64,000 nt of DNA from PFJX01 sp044227325 (GTDB taxonomy: Bacteria; Pseudomonadota; Gammaproteobacteria; Burkholderiales; Thiobacillaceae), in NCBI GenBank assembly GCA_044227325.1, contig JBGAFI010000004.1, positions 186,001 through 250,000 on the forward strand. Direction: 5' to 3'. The first letter of the stretch is position 1. Each line of letters starts with the position of its first letter. Shown here piece by piece: positions 59,432 to 64,000 of this stretch. The position numbers were made by a program, and so were the translations under genes. Under the pieces are notes generated by a model. The model was not told the origin of the DNA and did no database searches. It was given only the letters and a program-made list of their open reading frames with translations.

Positions 59432-60507
59432 CCCTCGCAGAGTGGAAGTTGCACAAAAAACCAGGCCCCCGACTTGGCGTCATTCTCCACACGAATGGTG
59501 CCGCCATGCTCGTTGACGATCTGATTGCTGATCGCCAACCCCAAGCCCGTTCCCTGCCCCTTCGGTTTCGTGGTGAAAAATGGTTCGAACAACTTGTCCA
59601 GGGCCGGCGGCGGTATTCCCGGCCCGGTGTCGTGGATGGCCACTTGCACGCGCCTCGGCGCCGTGACGCACGCGACGATGGACAACTGCCCCCTGCCTTC
59701 CATCGCCTGAATCGCATTCAGGAAGATGTTGAAAAAGACCTCCTGGATCTGGCCCGGATGGCCGAACAGGACGGGCCCGGGATTGGACGAATACTTGATC
59801 GCCACCTTGTCGCACATCGGTTCCTGGCGCAAAGCCGCCAAAGCGTCCTCGATCACGTCGTCCAACCGGAAAGTTCTTTTCGGCTCGTCCACCACCCTGG
59901 TGTAACCGACCAGCCGCCGGGAAAGTTCAAGAATGCGCTTGACGTTGCCGGCGATGCTGCCGAGGCCTTGCTCGAACAGGGCGGGAATCGGCTGCTTGCT
60001 GGCCTGCATGAGCTGCACCATGGAGTGCACCGCGGCCAGTGGATTGCTGACCTCATGGCAAACCCCGGCAACCATGAACCCGAGACTGGCCAGGCGGGCT
60101 GTTTGCGCGTGCATGGTTTCCAGCGCGTGCATCCGTGTCTGGTCCATGACGATCAGCAGGTACATGCCCTCCGGCAATCCGCGCAGCCAGATATGCTCGT
60201 ATACCGTGCCTTCCGGAACCTCGCGCACGACATCCACCTGCTGCGGCCTATTCCAACCGGACTGCCCGCCAAGGGCATGGTAGTACTCCGGCAACAGATC
60301 GCGCAGCGTCGCCTGCCCGAGATCCGCGTTCTCAGGGCAGCAAAGCCTCATTTCCTTGTTCAGGCAAATCAGCTTGCCATCTTCATTCAAGGCCAATGCC
60401 GGCCATGGAATGCTTTCCAGGAAGACGGGAAGCAAACCACTTTCTTGGAGTGCAAAAGGCACGTCGCTATCCAAGGAGGAAAAATGCAAATCGCAGAGGT
60501 ACGTCAT
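59428..60507 (-). CDS. PAS-type sensor histidine kinase
   Basis: This is a 359-residue soluble kinase from the ATG at 60,507; a GTG at 60,546 would add 13. A PAS-like domain covers about residues 30-140. The dimerisation/phosphoacceptor part has GVCHEVSNPLAAVHS (phospho-His). The ATPase has NIFLNAIQAM, DTGPGIPP and GTGLGLAIS motifs. No membrane helix is seen, so the signal is probably cytoplasmic, such as the substrate or a C1 product. It is coupled to the NtrC-type gene by a 4-base overlap. Confidence 0.92.
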   Translation of the reverse strand: MTYLCDLHFSSLDSDVPFALQESGLLPVFLESIPWPALALNEDGKLICLNKEMRLCCPENADLGQATLRDLLPEYYHALGGQSGWNRPQQVDVVREVPEGTVYEHIWLRGLPEGMYLLIVMDQTRMHALETMHAQTARLASLGFMVAGVCHEVSNPLAAVHSMVQLMQASKQPIPALFEQGLGSIAGNVKRILELSRRLVGYTRVVDEPKRTFRLDDVIEDALAALRQEPMCDKVAIKYSSNPGPVLFGHPGQIQEVFFNIFLNAIQAMEGRGQLSIVACVTAPRRVQVAIHDTGPGIPPPALDKLFEPFFTTKPKGQGTGLGLAISNQIVNEHGGTIRVENDAKSGAWFFVQLPLCEG

Positions 60508-60846
60508 AGCGCTTACAGTATCCTTGAGAAAAGAAGACAACAGCACTCTGGTATAAGCTTTGCTTGATTGTTTTTTTTAATTTCAGTTCATCCTATCTTT
60601 CAATCCTTCAAATCTCCCGTCACAAACATCCGCTTAGCCCATGCCATCAATGGCGGCGGATGTCCCCGGCACAACCACGGACATTGCGCAGCCCTCGTCA
60701 GGCGCTCACACAAAACCAAAACAGTGCCTATCCGCGTGTCCGGATAGCGCTTGCCATCCGGACACGACAGGGCACTCATGCCTGCACGGCGCGCCGCGCG
60801 ACTCACGCGGCGGACCCAGGCGCCAACACCACGCCACGCCGCGCAA
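60508..60846. other. Intergenic region between the kinase and oxygenase beta genes
   Basis: These 339 bp have no gene I can support. A short plus-strand frame (60,564-60,896) has no family features. A loose TGG-N10-GC match on the plus strand (60,549-60,564) faces no gene. Confidence 0.5.
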
Positions 60847-61311
60847 TCAGAACGGGACGTGACTTCCCCAGTGCAGATCGCGCGTATCGAGCTTGACGTG
60901 GCGCTTCCTCAGCGTCGGCGTCTCGCCTTCCAGGGACACCGTGTCATAGTACTTTCCGACCGCGAACACCTGGGTCGCGCCGCCGTTGAGCTGGGTTTTG
61001 AATATCTGCAAGGCGGTGACGACGTTGGCCTCCTTTTTCGCCTCGTCGAATTGCACCTTGTAGACCACCGCGTTGCGCGTCAGGGGCGCATGGTCGGAGT
61101 TGTGCCTGGGCAGCGTGTTGAACAGGTTCTCCATCTCGGCCCGGCCATGATCCAGCCAGATCATGTCCTTGCGGATCTCCGGGCTGTACGCGGTCAGCAG
61201 ATACTCGAAATCATCCCCGCAAAGTCCCATATAGCCGGAGTAATTGAGTTGGTCCAAGGCCGTGCAGGTCTCGTAGATCAACTCTTCCACGGCAACTCTC
61301 TCTGTGCTCAT
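60847..61311 (-). CDS. Rieske oxygenase small (beta) subunit
   Basis: This is a 154-residue protein of the SnoaL-like ring-hydroxylase beta family (ELIYETCTALDQLNY, LDHGRAEMENLFNTLP, VGKYYDTVSLEG, RHVKLDTRDLHWGS). The ATG at 61,311 has CGAGGAGATCGG before it; a longer frame upstream overlaps the alpha gene. Beta subunits give the alpha3beta3 structure. It is 31 bp after the alpha gene. It is rather short compared with most relatives (about 160-180 residues). Confidence 0.9.
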   Translation of the reverse strand: MSTERVAVEELIYETCTALDQLNYSGYMGLCGDDFEYLLTAYSPEIRKDMIWLDHGRAEMENLFNTLPRHNSDHAPLTRNAVVYKVQFDEAKKEANVVTALQIFKTQLNGGATQVFAVGKYYDTVSLEGETPTLRKRHVKLDTRDLHWGSHVPF

Positions 61312-61342
61312 TCCGATCTCCTCGAAGTAATCGTTGCGCGGC

Positions 61343-62575
61343 TCAAGCCAGGGACTCGGCCGCGGCCGCGCGTTCGCCCACCAGCACCATCGGATTGGAC
61401 GAGCTGCGTCCCATCCGCTTGCTCCACTCCTCCATGAATACGCGCATGCCGATCTCGTCGTGGATGAGGTGGTTTTCCTCGCGCGCCTGCAGCACCGGGA
61501 AAGGTTCGCTGCCGTTGGCCATGGCGATGCCCTGGCCGGAGGAGGCCAGCAGATCCTCGTGCAGGTTGCGGCCGAACGGGCTCCAGATGGTGGCCGCATC
61601 CCGCTGACGCTGACGGCGGATTTCGGGGGTGTCGCTCTTCAGGCCGAGGGCGCGGAACTCATAGACCACCAGATTCGGCGCCAGCGGGATGTAGGTATCG
61701 ATGCGCATCACGGAGGTACGCAGGTTGAAGGTGATGCCGGGGAACAGGTCGACCAGCTTCCAGCCCTTGGGCGGCAGCTCGGGCCAGCCCAGGTCGGAAC
61801 GGCCGCTGCCGGCATAGGCGTCGTACTTGACCTTCATGGAACCCACCGAGGCATGGCCGTTGGGGAACGCCCCCATTTCGCGCTGGAAGTAGCCGGAGTC
61901 CGGGTCGAGCATGCCGGTGATCCGGTTATAGTAGTGCAGGTAATCGTGATAGAACTCGCTGTTGGTGTCGTGGATCAGCTTGTAGTTGGTGCGCAGCGTG
62001 GCCTGGTAGTACCAGATGGTTTCCATCGGCTCCGCTTCCAGTTCCGGCATCATCATGTCCAGGGCGTTGCCGATGTGGTCCTTCACCGAGCCGCATTCGT
62101 CGTCCAGGTTGACCCACACGAAGCCGCCGTAGGCCACCTCGGTCCGAACCTCCTTGAGCGAGACGTCGGCCTTGCAGACGCGGTCCTGGTAGCCGTCCTT
62201 GCCGCGCGGGATGTCCACGCAGTCGCCTTTGCCGTTGAAAGCCCACTGGTGGAAGATGCAGGTCATGTACTTGGTGGTGCCGGACGGGTCGTAGACCAGC
62301 AGATTGCCGCGGTGGGGGCAAACGTTATAGAAAGTGCGGATTTTCATGTCCTCGCCCCGCACGATGACCAGTTCCGCGTCACCCGGATGGTGGTAGCGGC
62401 GGTAATCGCCCGGCTTCTCGAGCTCGCTCTCGTGGACCGCGAGAAACCAGGTTTTCCGGAAAATCCGTTCTTTCTCCTCCTCGAAGATCATCGGGTCGGA
62501 ATAGATCGAGGAATCCGCATAATGGGTGGCGGGAAGCGCCGGCTTATGCGTCCATTGCACACTGTTGCGCGACAT
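61343..62575 (-). CDS. Rieske oxygenase large (alpha) subunit
   Basis: This is a 410-residue subunit. The ATG at 62,575 has AAGGAAACGAACT upstream. The Rieske centre (about residues 85-110) has NVCPHRGNLLVYD and TCIFHQW (C-x-H-x17-C-x2-H). The mononuclear iron region reads HDTNSEFYHDYLHYYN, so the two His are three residues apart instead of the usual four, and the Asp is likely in LIHDEIGMRVF. Together with the beta subunit, the Rieske-cNMP ferredoxin and the reductase it forms a complete oxygenase. Context points to a C1-releasing substrate. The methanesulfonate monooxygenase plan is similar, but its known alpha subunit has a longer Rieske spacer. Confidence 0.92.
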   Translation of the reverse strand: MSRNSVQWTHKPALPATHYADSSIYSDPMIFEEEKERIFRKTWFLAVHESELEKPGDYRRYHHPGDAELVIVRGEDMKIRTFYNVCPHRGNLLVYDPSGTTKYMTCIFHQWAFNGKGDCVDIPRGKDGYQDRVCKADVSLKEVRTEVAYGGFVWVNLDDECGSVKDHIGNALDMMMPELEAEPMETIWYYQATLRTNYKLIHDTNSEFYHDYLHYYNRITGMLDPDSGYFQREMGAFPNGHASVGSMKVKYDAYAGSGRSDLGWPELPPKGWKLVDLFPGITFNLRTSVMRIDTYIPLAPNLVVYEFRALGLKSDTPEIRRQRQRDAATIWSPFGRNLHEDLLASSGQGIAMANGSEPFPVLQAREENHLIHDEIGMRVFMEEWSKRMGRSSSNPMVLVGERAAAAESLA

Positions 62576-62646
62576 AGTTCGTTTCCTTTGACGAGACATT
62601 GAGTGGATATCTGAATGATGGCCACAAGGTGGTCATGGCCTAATTA

Positions 62647-62662
62647 AGCAGAACGTGTGCCA
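62647..62662 (-). promoter_or_regulatory. Sigma-54 promoter of the oxygenase genes
   Basis: Read on the minus strand: TGGCACACGTTCTGCT, GG-N10-GC spacing, with the exact TGGCAC consensus. The leader to the alpha-subunit ATG is about 60 nt. Confidence 0.85.
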
Positions 62663-62738
62663 TATGCAGAAATTGAATGTAAGTCGTTGTTTTTAGACAC
62701 TCCTATCAAATAACTCGCGCCCGGGAAGCCCCGGCCGC

Positions 62739-62753
62739 GTTTCCAGAAGAAAC
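62739..62753. promoter_or_regulatory. Activator site (UAS), GTTTC-N5-GAAAC
   Basis: GTTTCCAGAAGAAAC, about 110 bp upstream of the predicted oxygenase transcript start. A GAAAC half site follows at 62,761-62,765. Confidence 0.65.
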
Positions 62754-62925
62754 ATCCAGGGAAACACGCCCACTCCGGCCGCGTCGAAGCCGGCGCCGAC
62801 CGGGATCCGGGAGGCGCCGCGCCAACCCATGCTGGCCCGTGAAGGGCGCGGAACCCGTGTGGGAAGCGCCGTCCGGGCCTCGACGACGAACGTCTCGATC
62901 ACCGGGGCAAAGCGGGCATGCAAGT

Positions 62926-62940
62926 GTTTCCCGTGGAAAC
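62926..62940. promoter_or_regulatory. Activator site (UAS), GTTTC-N5-GAAAC, first of a pair
   Basis: GTTTCCCGTGGAAAC, about 130 bp upstream of the predicted fdsG transcript start. The palindrome extends to TGTTTCC / GGAAACA. Confidence 0.7.
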
Positions 62941-62948
62941 AACTAGGC

Positions 62949-62963
62949 GTTTCGTATGGAAAC
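62949..62963. promoter_or_regulatory. Activator site (UAS), GTTTC-N5-GAAAC, second of a pair
   Basis: GTTTCGTATGGAAAC, centre 23 bp from the first site and about 107 bp upstream of the predicted fdsG transcript start. Confidence 0.7.
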
Positions 62964-63035
62964 ACGGCCGCGGCCGCGGTCCGCGCGCAAATCCCATCCA
63001 ATTGATACGAAAGGATTTTTTTACGCCTCCCGCGC

Positions 63036-63051
63036 TGGCATAGGTTCTGCT
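63036..63051 (+). promoter_or_regulatory. Sigma-54 promoter of the fds genes
   Basis: TGGCATAGGTTCTGCT, GG-N10-GC spacing, about 50 bp before the fdsG ATG. Confidence 0.8.
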
Positions 63052-63101
63052 AATAGCTTAGGGCGCGCTCACCACCGAGCCCATCCATACGAAGGACCAA
63101 A

Positions 63102-63584
63102 ATGCCGACTGACACCGCGTCGCAGCTCGATACCGTCGGGCGCATCGTCGACGCCAAGAAAGCGATGCCCGGCGCCATGCTGCCGATCCTGCACGCCATC
63201 CAGGACGAGATCGGGCATATCCCCGCGGAAGCGGTACCCCTGATCGCGGGCGCCTTGAACGTGTCGCGGGCCGAAGTGCACGGTGTGATCACCTACTACC
63301 ACCATTTCCGCCAACACCCGCCCGGCAGACACACCGTCCGCGTGTGCCGCGCGGAGGCCTGCCAGGCGGTTGGCGCGGAAGCCCTGCTGGATCACGTCCG
63401 CGAGACGCTGGACTGCGGCATGCACGAAACCACCGGCGACGGCGCATTCACCGTCGAGCCGGTGTATTGCCTGGGACATTGCGCCAGCGGGCCGAACATC
63501 CTGGTCGACGAAGACAGCTTGCACGCCAGGGTGACGCCGGCCAAATTCGACGCCATCGTGCGCGCCACGCGGGAGAAATCGTGA
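63102..63584 (+). CDS. fdsG: NAD-dependent formate dehydrogenase gamma subunit (NuoE-like)
   Basis: This is a 160-residue thioredoxin-like [2Fe-2S] protein of the FdsG/NuoE family. The cluster ligands are in RVCRAEACQAVG and YCLGHCASGPN. The N-terminal helices (MLPILHAIQDEIGHIP) are typical. CGAAGGACCAAA precedes the ATG. Its stop overlaps the FdsB start (GTGA). Soluble Fds oxidises formate with NAD and would complete the oxidation of C1 units to CO2. The catalytic FdsA and other subunits would lie to the right of the window. Confidence 0.92.
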   Translation: MPTDTASQLDTVGRIVDAKKAMPGAMLPILHAIQDEIGHIPAEAVPLIAGALNVSRAEVHGVITYYHHFRQHPPGRHTVRVCRAEACQAVGAEALLDHVRETLDCGMHETTGDGAFTVEPVYCLGHCASGPNILVDEDSLHARVTPAKFDAIVRATREKS

Positions 63585-64000
63585 CCATCACCGTCCATGT
63601 TCCCCGGGATTCCACCGCGCTGGCCCTCGGCGCCGACGCGGTGGCCGAAGCGGTCCAGGCCCAGGCGGGCGCGCGCGGCATCGACATCCGGCTCGTCCGC
63701 AACGGTTCGCGCGGCCTGTTCTGGCTGGAGCCGATGGTCGAGATCGCCACGCCGGAGGGACGGATCGCCTTCGGGCCGGTCGCGCCGGAAGACGTCGCAA
63801 GCCTGTTCGACGCCGGTTTTCCCGCCGACTGCGCGCACCGCCTCCGTCTCGGCCCGCCGGAAGAACTGCCATATCTGAAAGCACAGGAACGCCTGACCTT
63901 CGCCCGGGTCGGCATCACCGATCCCCTGTCCCTGGCGGATTACCTGGCCCACGCGGGCTACGACGGGCTCAAGCGCGCGCTGACCCTGAGCCCCGGCGAC
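63581..64000 (+). CDS. fdsB: NAD-dependent formate dehydrogenase beta subunit (NuoF-like), 5' part
   Basis: This frame starts at a GTG overlapping the fdsG stop and is open for 140 codons to the right edge. The N-terminus is the thioredoxin-like domain of FdsB (GIDIRLVRNGSRGLFWLEP, then VEIATPEGRIAFGPV). The NuoF-type core begins with ERLTFARVGITDPLSLADYL and YDGLKRAL. The FMN, NAD and 4Fe-4S sites lie beyond the window. It works with FdsG and the unseen FdsA. Confidence 0.92.
   Translation, partial: MTITVHVPRDSTALALGADAVAEAVQAQAGARGIDIRLVRNGSRGLFWLEPMVEIATPEGRIAFGPVAPEDVASLFDAGFPADCAHRLRLGPPEELPYLKAQERLTFARVGITDPLSLADYLAHAGYDGLKRALTLSPGD

Noticed and set aside
57989..59524. 511-codon plus-strand open frame
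   Set aside because: Antisense to the NtrC-type regulator, whose motifs are complete.
59569..59583. GTTTCGTGGTGAAAA inside the kinase gene as another activator site
   Set aside because: One mismatch, inside a coding region and not upstream of any promoter found.
60549..60564. TGGTATAAGCTTTGCT as a sixth sigma-54 promoter
   Set aside because: Spacing fits, but it lacks the C of TGGC, has no activator site and points to no supported gene.
61343..62575. Firm naming of the oxygenase as methanesulfonate monooxygenase (msmA)
   Set aside because: The Rieske spacer is 17 residues, not the longer spacer reported for MsmA, and the ferredoxin differs; kept only as a hypothesis.
1..64000. CRISPR arrays and rRNA genes
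   Set aside because: No regularly spaced repeats and no rRNA sequence were seen.

Overview
The window is GC-rich DNA of proteobacterial type, most likely a betaproteobacterium; this is inferred from gene content and cannot be proved from the sequence alone. It holds two unrelated blocks that meet at a tRNA-Arg attachment site near 36.2 kb.

Block 1 (1-36,215) is the right part of an integrative and conjugative element (ICE) that runs off the left edge. From left to right it holds: a partial Calx-beta membrane protein and two coiled-coil lipoproteins; the replication/partition module of the PFGI-1/SPI-7/ICEclc class (SSB, DUF3158, TIGR03761, STY4528-type protein and a short paralog, DUF2857, ParB, ParA, AlpA-like), with three perfect 19-bp palindromes; a long envelope and efflux cargo; and a P4-type tyrosine integrase. 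The left half of the cargo reads leftward (MFP-RND-OMF, MlaE, DUF2934 protein, UbiB-like protein, GlgC, PldA, TetR). The right half reads rightward (TetR, cytochrome c, SYLF, OMF, HlyD, ABC, ABC permease, HD-GYP). Two transporters, the RND pump and the RbbA-like ABC protein, are broken by small out-of-frame deletions. An IS256-family element with an 8-bp target duplication sits in the last codons of the integrase and swaps its C-terminal tail. The element ends at a 50-nt copy of the 3' part of a tRNA-Arg gene.

Block 2 (36.2-64 kb) looks like a dedicated one-carbon catabolic module. It encodes a two-subunit Rieske oxygenase, its ferredoxin and reductase, a nitrate/sulfonate-type ABC importer, a TauE/SafE exporter, a tandem TusA protein, and almost complete tetrahydrofolate C1 chemistry (FolB, FolC, FolD, Fhs, 5-FCL, MetF, a GcvT-like protein, a PanB-like protein). 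NAD-dependent formate dehydrogenase subunits FdsG and FdsB (partial) follow at the right edge. The simplest reading is that the oxygenase frees a C1 unit as formaldehyde or methylene-THF, that FolD and reversed Fhs carry it to formate, and that Fds oxidises formate to CO2. The importer, TauE/SafE and TusA genes suggest a sulfur-containing C1 substrate such as a C1 sulfonate, but this is a hypothesis.

Two features make block 2 unusual. First, CRP/cNMP-type sensor domains are attached to four different proteins: the Rieske ferredoxin, an ABC permease, a MetF that also carries a degenerate ABC ATPase domain, and a stand-alone protein. All four lack the Glu of a cAMP site and have an FGW/FGF signature instead. 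Second, the block looks like a self-contained sigma-54 regulon. Five transcription units each start with a TGGCAY-N6-TGCT -24/-12 promoter, and GTTTC-N5-GAAAC palindromes lie upstream of them, in two places as pairs 23 bp apart. A PAS histidine kinase and an NtrC-type activator are encoded in the middle of the block.
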